A stretch of DNA of 64,000 nucleotides from Hoylesella buccalis ATCC 35310 (GTDB lineage Bacteria > Bacteroidota > Bacteroidia > Bacteroidales > Bacteroidaceae). The stretch is from NCBI RefSeq assembly GCF_000177075.1, contig NZ_ADEG01000058.1, positions 1-64,000 of the forward strand, written 5' to 3'. The stretch's first letter is position 1. Each line of letters opens with the position of its first letter. The notes under the pieces were generated by a model. The model had not been told where the DNA came from, ran no database searches, and saw only the letters and a program-made list of their open reading frames with translations. The translations under genes were made by a program, and so were the position numbers. Positions 27,711-36,100 of the stretch are shown piece after piece.

Positions 27711-28509
27711 CATACAAAGAAAGAGAGCAAGGTTGACTTTCAGAGTTAGTCAGCACTCCTTGAGTTTCTCCGTGATAGACAATTCCACGGAGAGCCAATT
27801 GGCTTTCGAGCCTTATATCCTCAAGAGTGGCATTTCGTTGGCTGCCAACTTACGCGAAGCCTTTGAAGAAAGCGACCTGCTCTCGTATGGCTACCAACGG
27901 GCACAGGTCATGGTCGACTCGCCCGTTCTGATGATTCCCATTGACGAATTTGATGAAAGTGCCATCGAAATCCTTTACCATCACACCTTCATCGGGCATG
28001 GCGACAGCGCAGTGTTGCACGCCATTCTGCCCAATCTCAACGCAGTGGCCGTGTTCTCCATGAACAAAGACCTGAAATTGGTTATCACAGACCACTTCAA
28101 CGACGTGCGTTTCCACCCCATGTTGCAGCCGGTTTGGAGCTATCTACATAAGCGAAGTTTCACAGGAGCGTACCAAAAACTGTACGCATACTTTCATGAT
28201 AAGAAGGTAGACGTGTTCTGTTTTCAGCACAACCGCTTCAAGTTTTGCAACACGTTCAATGCGGCAAGTGCGCAAGATGCCATCTACTTTCTGCTGTATG
28301 CATGGAAGTTGCTGGCTTTGGACACCGAGAAAGACGAGCTGCATATAGCGGGCGACGTTCCCGAACGCAAATGGTTGACCGACAACCTGCACCGCTATTT
28401 GCAAAAAGTGTATTACATCAATCCCGCAGCAGAGTTCAATCGTGCCCCCATCATCAACATCAAAGGAATCACATTCGACCTTATCACCCTCTTTTTGAAA
28501 GGAAAATAA
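27691..28509 (+). CDS. DUF3822 family protein
   Basis: This 272-residue protein has no signal sequence. It matches the Bacteroidetes DUF3822 family, which appears to have an actin/ASKHA-like fold: RLTFRVSQHSLSFSVID near the start, VDSPVLMIPIDEFDE in the middle, and AGDVPERKWLTDNLHRYLQKVYYINP near the end. It overlaps rsmD by one base (TAATG), as seen in other Bacteroidetes genomes. This implies translational coupling and perhaps a link with ribosome assembly or cell-division-type filaments, but the function is unknown. Confidence 0.82.
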   Translation: MPETGNDIQRKRARLTFRVSQHSLSFSVIDNSTESQLAFEPYILKSGISLAANLREAFEESDLLSYGYQRAQVMVDSPVLMIPIDEFDESAIEILYHHTFIGHGDSAVLHAILPNLNAVAVFSMNKDLKLVITDHFNDVRFHPMLQPVWSYLHKRSFTGAYQKLYAYFHDKKVDVFCFQHNRFKFCNTFNAASAQDAIYFLLYAWKLLALDTEKDELHIAGDVPERKWLTDNLHRYLQKVYYINPAAEFNRAPIINIKGITFDLITLFLKGK

Positions 28510-29051
28510 TGCGCATCATCACAGGCTTATACAAGGGAAGACACTTCGACATACCCCACACGTTCAAAGCCCGACCCACGACAGACTATGCTAAAGAGAG
28601 CATTTTCAACGTGCTGAACGGCTACATTGACTTTGAAGGAGCCATGGCTTTAGACCTCTTTGCTGGCACTGGCAGCATCTCCATGGAACTGTTGTCGCGT
28701 GGGTGTGAGCAGGTAGTGAGCGTGGAAGCCGACCGTGACCATGCCAACTTGATTCGCCATTGCATGCAAAAATTAGGAACGGAGAAGAACGTTTTGATTC
28801 GAGAGGACGTGTTTCGCTTCTTAAAAAATTGCCACCAGCGGTTCGATTTCATCTTTGCTGACCCTCCATACACTTTGCCCGAACTGGAGAAGGTACCCGA
28901 ACTTGTTTTGCAATGTGACCTGCTGAAGCCAAACGGCGTATTCGTATTCGAACACGGAAAGAAGAATGATTTCAGCACATTGCCGCAATATGTCGAACAC
29001 AGACACTACGGCAGCGTCAACTTTACCATATTTCAATCCAAAGACATGTAG
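28509..29051 (+). CDS. rsmD: 16S rRNA (guanine(966)-N2)-methyltransferase RsmD
   Basis: This is a 180-residue SAM-dependent methyltransferase. MRIITGLYKGRHF is the conserved start. The SAM motif is LDLFAGTGSISMELLSRG and the catalytic motif is FADPPY. The start at 28509 overlaps the stop of the DUF3822 gene. A longer open frame upstream is only read-through of another frame. It converges on the cardiolipin synthase gene with a 22-nt gap. Confidence 0.94.
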   Translation: MRIITGLYKGRHFDIPHTFKARPTTDYAKESIFNVLNGYIDFEGAMALDLFAGTGSISMELLSRGCEQVVSVEADRDHANLIRHCMQKLGTEKNVLIREDVFRFLKNCHQRFDFIFADPPYTLPELEKVPELVLQCDLLKPNGVFVFEHGKKNDFSTLPQYVEHRHYGSVNFTIFQSKDM

Positions 29052-29073
29052 TTGCTGACGAAAGGAAGCGTCA

Positions 29074-30498
29074 TCATAGAAGCGGAGCAAGCAGACGTAC
29101 CAGCGACTCCCAAAGCCTGTTTAAGAACGGCCTACGCATGAAATCTGCCAGCCTGTCGACAAGCACACACGATTCTTGATCGGTCAAAAAGACCTGCTTC
29201 ATGCGCAAAGCCAGTTCCTCATCATAAAAGAAAATGTTAGCCTCGAAGTTGTTTTCAAAGCTACGGAAGTCGATGTTGGTGGATCCACACGTACATAAAC
29301 TGTCATCAGCCACCAAGAGTTTAGAATGATTGAACCCCGCTTTGTAAAAATAAACCTTCACGCCCGCCTCAATCATGATAGGGATATACGACCTGCTGGC
29401 CCATTCAACTAACTTCACGTCCCCATGCCTTGGCAGCATCAGTCGCACGTCAACACCAGTCAAGGCCGCTGTGCGAATGGCGAAAAGCACTGGTTCCGTG
29501 GGTAGAAAATAAGGTGTTTCCATGTAGACATAATGGCGGGCTTCGAGCAAGATGCGCACATATCCCTGCATCATTTCAGGCCAAGGGGAGATAGGACTGC
29601 TGGTCACAACCTGCGCAAGACAATTGTTTGTAATGGGTTGTTCAAAGGGTGGATAATACTTTTGACTGCTGATGAGCGTCCTATCCACGAAATACCAATC
29701 TACCAAAAAGGCACGCTGTATGGCGTACACAGCTCCCCCGCGCACCTTCATGTGCGTATCTCTCCATGGCTGTTTGGCCGAACCGCGTATGTAGCGCATG
29801 GCAATGTTCATGCCACCGATAAAACCTATCTGCCCATCTACGACGGCCAGCTTGCGGTGATTGCGGTAGTTTACCTTGCCAGTGAATGCCGGAAAGTGCA
29901 CTGGCATGAAAGAACGCACATCAACACCGGCGTTGCGAAGCCGCTCAAAATACCTGCCTGGAACCTTCCAACAACCCACATAGTCGTAAATCAGGCGCAC
30001 CTCAATGCCCTCCCGCGCCTTGTCAATCAAGGCATCGGCAATCAACTGCGACAGCGGGTCTTCTTCTATGATATACGTGTCGATGTGTATGTGATGTTTG
30101 GCACTGCCTATCGCCTTGAGTAACCCCAGGAAGAAGTCGGCCCCTTCGGTATAGATTTCCACCTCGTTGTCCTTGAATGGCAATGACATGTTTTGATTGG
30201 CGAACAGCTGTATTAACGGTTGGTACCGTTCGGGCAGCATCAAATCTTTCTGTTCGGCAAACTCCAACATCGAACGCTTGGTGAGTTGGTCGATGCTTCG
30301 CTGACTCATCATACGCTGCTTGCGTGTGTTTTGGCCGAAGAAGAAATAAAGAATGATGCCCACGATGGGTAAGAAAATGAGCACAAGCAACCACGCCATT
30401 GTCTTCGACGGCTGTCGGTTGTCCAACAAGACGGTGACAATGGTGCCGATAATGATGATCAAATAGATCAAGATAAGCGTCCAATGAAGGTAAACCAT
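29074..30498 (-). CDS. cls: Cardiolipin synthase (phospholipase D family)
   Basis: This membrane enzyme joins two phosphatidylglycerols to make cardiolipin. Two N-terminal transmembrane helices (about residues 3-22 and 35-55) precede two HKD motifs: HRKLAVVDG followed by GGMNIA, and HSKLLVADD followed by GSTNIDFRSF. From the ATG at 30498 (MVYLHWTLILI) it is 474 residues, the usual length. The ATG at 30570 would add 24 residues without family support and lies 8 nt after the dnaG stop. It probably shares a transcript with dnaG. Confidence 0.92.
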   Translation of the reverse strand: MVYLHWTLILIYLIIIIGTIVTVLLDNRQPSKTMAWLLVLIFLPIVGIILYFFFGQNTRKQRMMSQRSIDQLTKRSMLEFAEQKDLMLPERYQPLIQLFANQNMSLPFKDNEVEIYTEGADFFLGLLKAIGSAKHHIHIDTYIIEEDPLSQLIADALIDKAREGIEVRLIYDYVGCWKVPGRYFERLRNAGVDVRSFMPVHFPAFTGKVNYRNHRKLAVVDGQIGFIGGMNIAMRYIRGSAKQPWRDTHMKVRGGAVYAIQRAFLVDWYFVDRTLISSQKYYPPFEQPITNNCLAQVVTSSPISPWPEMMQGYVRILLEARHYVYMETPYFLPTEPVLFAIRTAALTGVDVRLMLPRHGDVKLVEWASRSYIPIMIEAGVKVYFYKAGFNHSKLLVADDSLCTCGSTNIDFRSFENNFEANIFFYDEELALRMKQVFLTDQESCVLVDRLADFMRRPFLNRLWESLVRLLAPLL

Positions 30499-30578
30499 AG
30501 TATTGTTTATGCTGCTGGCAAGTCCGATTTGCCGGTCGGTTGGCACGACAAAGTCGCACCAGCGTGTCATTTTCGGTG

Positions 30579-32564
30579 TTACACGATGATGTTGTTGCCC
30601 AACTGTTTGGCCAAGGCATTGCGTATTTGGTGCATGTCTTTATATTCCAGCATGAGCTGTTGCATGCGTTCAGCGTCGTTCGACGCCTCAGCTATCTCGC
30701 GCATCAGGTCTTTCAACCGCTGTTCAACATAGTCCATGCGGTAGTCCTTCACCAAGTGGATGGTATGGTTTCGGAGATCCTCTTGCGCCTCTCTCGCCAA
30801 TTGTTCCTCGTCGACGTATTTCGTTTCAGATGCTGGTTTTTGTGTTTCCATCACCTGATAAGCATCCATGCTCAACCTGCTGGCCAGTTTGCTGATTTCA
30901 ATATCATCATGATGCACGAAGTATTGTTCAGCCACAAAGCCTTCTTCTCCGCTGTGACTGACAGCCTCTGACAGGATGCGCCTGTAGAGTTCGTTGCCCA
31001 ATTGCAGCTGGTCACCATTCAGGATGTAGTCGATATATTGAGCCACGGTGAAGTTTACGACGTTGTGATTATCATCTTCCACGCCCTCGTAAATCAGCTG
31101 TTCGCCCTTCCTAATCACCAGTTGGATGAGCATCAGTTCTACCTTCGAAGCCTGTGCCATGGGTTTTGCAGACGGTGTGGGGTGGGAAACGGGCACGGAT
31201 TGCGCCGCCTGCATGGCCGTTCTTTGCTGCTCTGTGGTTCTGGCACCTCGATTTTCTCGGATGTAACGATTCATGGTGTTAATCAAAGTCTGCTCACTCA
31301 TCCCGATTCTGCGCGCGCAATCCTGCACATAAGTATCACGCAGAATCTGATTGGGTACCACGGCAATGCTGCTGATGATGGAGTTGATGCCCTCCGAACG
31401 CTTGAAGGGGTCGGCGACGTTGCTCACCAGCATGTCGGTCTTGAACTGTATGAAGTCAACCTGATGCTTGTCGATGTATGCCTTGAAGTCATCGGCCGAA
31501 TGTTTTCGTGCAAAGCTGTCAGGGTCGTCACCGTCAGGCAAAAGCAGTATCTTCACATTCATGCCCTCACTCAAGAGCATGTCCATTCCTCGGAAGGCCG
31601 CATGGATGCCGGCAGCGTCACCATCATATAATAAGGTGATGTTCGACGTGAATCGGTGCAGAATGTGAATCTGATGCATGCTGAGCGCCGTTCCTGAGTT
31701 GGCCACCACGTTCTCAACGCCACACTGGTGCATGGAGATGACGTCGGTATAGCCCTCCACCATGTACACCCAGTCTTCTTTCGCAATGGCCTTCTTGGCC
31801 TGGTAGATGCCGTATAGCTCACGGTCTTTTTGGTAAATCTCTGATGCCGGCGAGTTGACATATTTCTGATTAACCCCCTTGGTGCGCGAGTCGAGCACCC
31901 TACCGCCAAAACCAACCACCTTACCATTGAGCCCTATCCACGGAAAGATAACCCGCCCGCTGAATCGGTCGATTAAATCACCACGCTCGGTTTTATAACA
32001 AATGCCCGTCTTCAGTAAGAACTCTTCCTGATAACCCTTGCCGATGGCCGTGCTGGCCAACCGCGTTCGGTCTGGCAAGTCGTACCCCAATTGGAACTTC
32101 CTGATGATGTCGTCGCGAAAACCACGGCTGCGAAAATACTGCATGCCAATGGCTTGTCCGTCCGGGTGGTTGTGCAACAAGTCGCTGAAATAGCCCGCCG
32201 TCCACTCGTTGACGATGAACATCGACTCGCGCTCGCTCTGTTCGCGCCGTTCCTCATCCGTCATCTCGCGTTCATGGATTTCGATATGATACTTGCGGGC
32301 CAGCCAACGTAGGGCTTCGGGATAATTCATCTGCTCGTGTTCCATGATAAACCCGATGGCGTTTCCTCCCTTTCCGCACCCGAAACAATGGCAGGTGCCG
32401 CGGGCAGGTGAAACGATGAAAGAGGGTGTCTTCTCGTTATGAAACGGACAAAGGCCCTTGTAGTTGGCGCCACTCTTGCGAAGTGTCACAAACTCACTCA
32501 CCACATCCACGATGTTGGCCGTGTCTTTTATCCGTTCAACGGTGGCTCTGTCTATCATAGTCAT
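30579..32564 (-). CDS. dnaG: DNA primase DnaG
   Basis: This is a 661-residue primase making RNA primers for replication. It has an N-terminal zinc-binding domain (CPFHNEKTPSF and CHCFGCGKGG, about 40-65), an RNA-polymerase core with Toprim (EGYTDVISMHQ, LLYDGDAAG, DGDDPDSFAR) and a C-terminal helical region for DnaB. The family start MIDRATVERI corresponds to the second ATG, at 32558. A -7 box TAACTTTG lies at 32573-32566, so transcription would begin almost at this codon. Confidence 0.95.
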   Translation of the reverse strand: MTMIDRATVERIKDTANIVDVVSEFVTLRKSGANYKGLCPFHNEKTPSFIVSPARGTCHCFGCGKGGNAIGFIMEHEQMNYPEALRWLARKYHIEIHEREMTDEERREQSERESMFIVNEWTAGYFSDLLHNHPDGQAIGMQYFRSRGFRDDIIRKFQLGYDLPDRTRLASTAIGKGYQEEFLLKTGICYKTERGDLIDRFSGRVIFPWIGLNGKVVGFGGRVLDSRTKGVNQKYVNSPASEIYQKDRELYGIYQAKKAIAKEDWVYMVEGYTDVISMHQCGVENVVANSGTALSMHQIHILHRFTSNITLLYDGDAAGIHAAFRGMDMLLSEGMNVKILLLPDGDDPDSFARKHSADDFKAYIDKHQVDFIQFKTDMLVSNVADPFKRSEGINSIISSIAVVPNQILRDTYVQDCARRIGMSEQTLINTMNRYIRENRGARTTEQQRTAMQAAQSVPVSHPTPSAKPMAQASKVELMLIQLVIRKGEQLIYEGVEDDNHNVVNFTVAQYIDYILNGDQLQLGNELYRRILSEAVSHSGEEGFVAEQYFVHHDDIEISKLASRLSMDAYQVMETQKPASETKYVDEEQLAREAQEDLRNHTIHLVKDYRMDYVEQRLKDLMREIAEASNDAERMQQLMLEYKDMHQIRNALAKQLGNNIIV

Positions 32565-32565
32565 G

Positions 32566-32573
32566 CAAAGTTA
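32566..32573 (-). promoter_or_regulatory. -7 box immediately before dnaG
   Basis: TAACTTTG on the minus strand ends two bases before the first dnaG ATG. If it is used, the transcript has little or no leader. No convincing -33 TTG is seen. Confidence 0.35.
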
Positions 32574-32576
32574 ACG

Positions 32577-33046
32577 AATAAAATATGAAGCGCCGAATAT
32601 TCTCTTCCCTATTTTTCAGAATATTTATCTGCGTCTGCCGCTGTTTCATTTCATACGTCATGGCCCATCCTGAGCTTGCTGCGTCCCATTTCTTTGCCAT
32701 GAAGAGCTACCGGCAACCATGTCATCACGCCTCTTGAAAACACGCAAGTGGGGCACCCTTACAAAGCGGTTTGCGATACCGCTCTATGTCTTTATCTTAT
32801 TCATAATGAAGTACTTATCTTGTTTTTCTACTTGATACATTCCCCTTGGCCGTGACTTTCCAATCCAAACTCATTGACTTTGGCAGTCAAAGTCAATGAG
32901 TTTGGGCATCAAAGTCAATGGGTTTGGCACACAAAGTCATTGCTATTGGAAATCATGTAAATAGCGGCTTGATTTATCATGTTTCGCCCTTGATGCATAA
33001 GGAATGTGAAACCGAATCCTGATTGTGCATTTATGCACCCATTTTT
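32577..33046. other. Intergenic region between dnaG and etfB
   Basis: A 0.5-kb divergent spacer with no credible gene. It holds the inverted and direct repeats at 32860-32952 and, near the end, a small GTGCAT/ATGCAC hairpin before the etfB promoter. Confidence 0.5.
32860..32952. repeat. Cluster of CAAAGTCAATG repeats with a 16-bp perfect hairpin
   Basis: AAACTCATTGACTTTG (32867-32882) is a perfect inverted match to CAAAGTCAATGAGTTT (32888-32903) around a 5-nt loop. Two more direct copies follow (CAAAGTCAATGGG, and CAAAGTCATTGCTATTGG). It is the same core as the tandem array at 1996-2083, read on the other strand. Confidence 0.88.
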
Positions 33047-33077
33047 TTTGGTAAGAACCAAAAAGTTAGTACATTTG
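33047..33077 (+). promoter_or_regulatory. Promoter of the etfB-etfA-acd operon
   Basis: TTTG (33047-33050), a 19-nt spacer and TACATTTG (33070-33077) give a full consensus promoter about 60 nt before etfB. Confidence 0.75.
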
Positions 33078-33143
33078 CGAGCAGACAAAAGTCCTAAAAG
33101 GAATCTGTTAACGACCATTATATTATAACACAGAATATATTCT

Positions 33144-34013
33144 ATGAAACTGAAAATCGTTGTACTTGCCAAACAAGTACCTGACACAAGAAACGTCGGA
33201 AAGGATGCCATGACCGAGCAAGGCACGGTGAATCGTGCCGCACTGCCCGCCATTTTTAATCCCGAAGACTTGAATGCCCTGGAACAAGCACTGCGAATTA
33301 AGGAGCAAAATCCAGGTTCTACCGTGGGCGTGTTGACCATGGGACCACCGCGTGCAGCTGAAATCATCCGCCAAGGTTTGTTCCGCGGCGCTGACACCGG
33401 ATGGCTGCTGACCGACCGTTTGTTTGCCGGAGCCGACACGCTGGCCACGTCTTACGCGCTGGCCACGGCCATCAAGAAGATAGGACATGTAGACTTGGTG
33501 ATTGGAGGTCGCCAGGCCATCGATGGCGACACGGCACAAGTAGGTCCGCAGGTTGCACAGAAATTAGGCCTCAACCAAGTGACCTACGCCGAAGAAATAT
33601 TGAAGATAGAAGACGGTAAGGCAACCATCCGCCGCTTGATTGATGGCGGTGTCGAGACGGTAGAGGCTCCGTTGCCCGTGGTTGTCACGGTGAATGGAAG
33701 TGCGGCCCCATGCCGTCCTTGCCATGCCAAACTGGTGATGAAGTACAAGTACGCCACTTGTCCGATGGAACGGAAAGGCGATGAGCCATGGACCGAACTC
33801 TATGAGCAGCGTCCTTACCTCACATTGAACCAATGGTCGGTGGCCGATGTGGACGGCGACCCAGCGCAGTGTGGTCTTTCAGGCTCGCCAACGAAGGTGA
33901 AGTCGGTGCAGAACATCGTGTTCCAAGCCAAGGAGAGCAAAACACTTACCTCATCTGATGAGCATGTGAAAGCACTGATGAAAGAGTTGATTGAAGAAAA
34001 GATTATTGGGTAA
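33144..34013 (+). CDS. etfB: Electron transfer flavoprotein subunit beta
   Basis: This 289-residue protein has a typical ETF-beta start (KIVVLAKQVPDT), followed by FNPEDLNALEQALRI. The nucleotide-binding segment is DLVIGGRQAIDGDTAQVGPQ. It pairs with EtfA to carry electrons from the acyl-CoA dehydrogenase encoded two genes downstream. The usual etfB-etfA linkage is kept, but a 0.43-kb block of palindromic repeats separates the genes. Confidence 0.95.
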   Translation: MKLKIVVLAKQVPDTRNVGKDAMTEQGTVNRAALPAIFNPEDLNALEQALRIKEQNPGSTVGVLTMGPPRAAEIIRQGLFRGADTGWLLTDRLFAGADTLATSYALATAIKKIGHVDLVIGGRQAIDGDTAQVGPQVAQKLGLNQVTYAEEILKIEDGKATIRRLIDGGVETVEAPLPVVVTVNGSAAPCRPCHAKLVMKYKYATCPMERKGDEPWTELYEQRPYLTLNQWSVADVDGDPAQCGLSGSPTKVKSVQNIVFQAKESKTLTSSDEHVKALMKELIEEKIIG

Positions 34014-34020
34014 GTAAAAG

Positions 34021-34350
34021 GAGCCTCTCCCCCGACCCCTCCCCAAAAGGGAGGGGAGTAGTTAGCTTTTCTAATAGAGAGGTTGAATGGGGAGGGTTAA
34101 ACAATGACTACCAGAAAACAAAACAAGAGGGGGCCTCTCCCCCGACCCCTCCCCAAAAGGGAGGGGAGTAGTTACCTTTTTTAAACAAGGAGGTTGACTA
34201 GGGAGACTTAAACAAGGACTACCGGAAAACGAAATAAGAGGGGGCTCTTCCCAAACCCCTCCCCAAAAGGGAGGGGAGTAGTTACCTTTTTTTTAACAAG
34301 GAGGTTGACGGGGGGAAACTTAATCAATAATTATCAAAACAAGGAATTAA
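34021..34350 (+). repeat. Three tandem 110-bp repeat units
   Basis: Exact 110-bp periodicity: the ACCCCTCCCC cores begin at 34035, 34145 and 34255. Each unit carries the palindromic core GCCTCTCCCCCGACCCCTCC...GGAGGGGAGTAG (34023-34061, 34133-34171, 34243-34281). Each then has a GAGGTTGA box and a GGGAGAYTTA-type box, with the third unit diverging at its end. They form the left side of a structure closed by an inverted copy at 34387-34430. Confidence 0.92.
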
Positions 34351-34448
34351 ACAATAGAAAGTCCTCATCACCTACAACCAACGAGTCTAATCACTCCCCT
34401 CCCTTTTGGGGAGGGGTAAGGGGGAGAGGCTTTTTTGGGGGGAGAGGC
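34023..34448. mobile_element. Putative non-autonomous relative of the DUF559 element
   Basis: Left-end repeats (34023, 34133, 34243) face an inverted right-end repeat (34387-34430) with a second partial end (GGGGGGAGAGGC, 34437-34448). No open frame of note lies between them. The layout matches the DUF559 element at 35502-36143 without its gene. It fills the etfB-etfA gap, from 9 nt after the etfB stop to 14 nt before the etfA start. Mobility is inferred from this architecture, not shown. Confidence 0.55.
34387..34430 (-). repeat. Inverted copy of the palindromic repeat before etfA
   Basis: CTAATCACTCCCCTCCC, TTTTG and GGGAGGGGTAAGGGGGAGAGGC are the reverse complement of the left-end repeats and nearly identical to 36101-36143. 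The strand is G-rich (runs of 4, 4, 5 and, further on, 6 G). Confidence 0.88.
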
Positions 34449-34462
34449 TTTTTAACACCAAA

Positions 34463-35491
34463 ATGTATATGAACAACGTATTTGTATATTGCGAGATAGA
34501 AGGCACAACCGTTGCCGAAGTATCTCAAGAACTACTCACCAAAGGGCGCACGCTGGCCAACCAACTGGGCGTTGAGCTGCATGCGCTGGCAGTGGGCACG
34601 GGCATCAAGGGCAACGTTGAGAACCAGATATTGCCTTATGGCGTCGATAAATTGTTTGTCTTCGATGGAGAAGGATTGTATCCTTATACGTCGGCACCAC
34701 ACACGGACATCATGGTTAAACTGTTCCAGGCAGAGCAACCGCAGATATGTCTGATGGGTGCGACGGTAATCGGTCGCGACTTGGGACCGCGCGTGTCGTC
34801 ATCGCTCACCAGCGGACTGACGGCTGATTGCACACAACTGGAGATTGGCGATTACGACGACCGTAAAGCCCAAAAGCACTATGACAATTTGCTTTATCAA
34901 ATCAGACCGGCCTTTGGCGGCAACATCGTAGCCACCATCGTCAACCCCGACCATCGTCCACAAATGGCCACCGTGCGTTCGGGAGTGATGAAGAAAGCTC
35001 TCTATGAGGGCGAGGCGAAAGGCGAGGTGGTGTATCCCGTGGTAACGGAATACGTCAGCCCTGAGTCGTATGTCGTCAAGGTACTCGAACGACATGTAGA
35101 GGAAGCCAAGCACAACTTGACGGGTGCGCCCATCATTGTGGCTGGTGGCTATGGCGTAGGAAGCAAAGAGGCATTCCATCTTTTATACGAATTGGCCGAC
35201 GTGTTACACGGTGAGGTGGGTGCCAGTCGTGCGGCTGTTGACGCAGGTTGGATAGAGAACGACCGCCAGATTGGTCAAACGGGTGTTACGGTGCATCCCA
35301 AGGTGTACATCGCCTGCGGCATCTCCGGGCAGATTCAGCATGTGGCTGGCATGCAAGACGCGGGCATCATCATCGCCATCAACACCGATGCCGACGCCCC
35401 CATCAACCAGTTGGCCGACTATGTCATCACTGGCTCAATAGAAGAGGTGGTGCCCAAAATGATTAAATATTATAAGGAGAACAGCAAATAA
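34463..35491 (+). CDS. etfA: Electron transfer flavoprotein subunit alpha
   Basis: From the ATG at 34463 (MYMNNVFVYCEIEG) this gives 342 residues. A longer frame beginning at 34406 would translate the palindromic repeat (MGRGKGERLF...) and is rejected. ATG 34469 is also possible. The FAD-binding C-terminal domain is clear: GGYGVGSKEAFHLLYELAD, GASRAAVDAGW, GQTGVTVHPKVYIACGISG, and INTDADAPI. It works with EtfB and the downstream acyl-CoA dehydrogenase. Confidence 0.95.
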   Translation: MYMNNVFVYCEIEGTTVAEVSQELLTKGRTLANQLGVELHALAVGTGIKGNVENQILPYGVDKLFVFDGEGLYPYTSAPHTDIMVKLFQAEQPQICLMGATVIGRDLGPRVSSSLTSGLTADCTQLEIGDYDDRKAQKHYDNLLYQIRPAFGGNIVATIVNPDHRPQMATVRSGVMKKALYEGEAKGEVVYPVVTEYVSPESYVVKVLERHVEEAKHNLTGAPIIVAGGYGVGSKEAFHLLYELADVLHGEVGASRAAVDAGWIENDRQIGQTGVTVHPKVYIACGISGQIQHVAGMQDAGIIIAINTDADAPINQLADYVITGSIEEVVPKMIKYYKENSK

Positions 35492-35501
35492 ATCAAGAGG
35501 G

Positions 35502-35540
35502 GCCTCTCCCCCGACCCCTCCCCAAAAGGGAGGGGAGTAG
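35502..35540 (+). repeat. Left-end palindromic repeat of the DUF559 element
   Basis: The core CCCCTCCC-CAAAA-GGGAGGGG is a perfect 8-bp stem with a 5-nt loop, preceded by GCCTCTCCCCCGA. It is base-for-base like the copies at 34023 and 34133. Confidence 0.92.
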
Positions 35541-35630
35541 ATAGTTTATCTGACAGAGGATGCTGATTTGCTCCTTTACGGTTTCATTTCTTGCTCAGAG
35601 GTTGAATATCATCTTTATGATAGTGTAACG

Positions 35631-36026
35631 ATGCACAATAAAAAGCATGATTTTGGATATGCTACGGCAGCACCCGACCGATATCAGATGCTGAAAGAAT
35701 ACGCCAAACAGCTGAGAAAGAACATGACAGAAGCTGAAACTATTTTGTGGGAGGAGCTTAGACAGCTTGATGGTTATCATTTTAGGAGACAACATCCTAT
35801 CAATGATTATATTGCCGACTTTATCTGCCTGTCAGCTCATCTCATCATAGAGGTAGACGGAAAATATCATGACGTGCCTCAACAACAGACAGAAGATGAT
35901 ACGCGAACCGATGCTTTAAGCAAGATGGGATATACGGTTGTAAGGTTTACCAACGAAGAGATTATAACCGATGTAGATAGGGTTGTAGATGAAATCTATA
36001 ATATTTTAGATGAGCAAGATGAGTAA
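35631..36026 (+). CDS. DUF559 endonuclease-domain protein (Vsr-like)
   Basis: From the ATG at 35631 (MHNKKHDFGYA) this gives 131 residues. The first 30 residues form a linker (PDRYQMLKEYAKQLRKN) typical of the family. The nuclease-like domain follows: MTEAETILWEELRQ, YHFRRQHPINDYIADFIC, IIEVDGKYHD and GYTVVRFTNEEI. The Asp in ADFIC, the Glu and Asp in IEVDG and the His that follows match the restriction-endonuclease-fold core shared with Vsr. An earlier ATG at 35568 would add 21 unsupported residues. It sits alone inside an otherwise metabolic operon. Confidence 0.88.
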   Translation: MHNKKHDFGYATAAPDRYQMLKEYAKQLRKNMTEAETILWEELRQLDGYHFRRQHPINDYIADFICLSAHLIIEVDGKYHDVPQQQTEDDTRTDALSKMGYTVVRFTNEEIITDVDRVVDEIYNILDEQDE

Positions 36027-36100
36027 GCCACAAGTGAATATGGTATATTACAATAATAACGAATAAACAAAATGGTCTCTAAATCTCCCTGTTAGCCATA

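Noticed and set aside
28245-28508. N-terminal extension of RsmD
   Set aside because: It lies inside the DUF3822 gene in another frame. RsmD has its conserved start at 28509.
34406-34462. N-terminal extension of EtfA (MGRGKGERLF...)
   Set aside because: These codons are the palindromic repeat itself. EtfA homology begins at the ATG at 34463.
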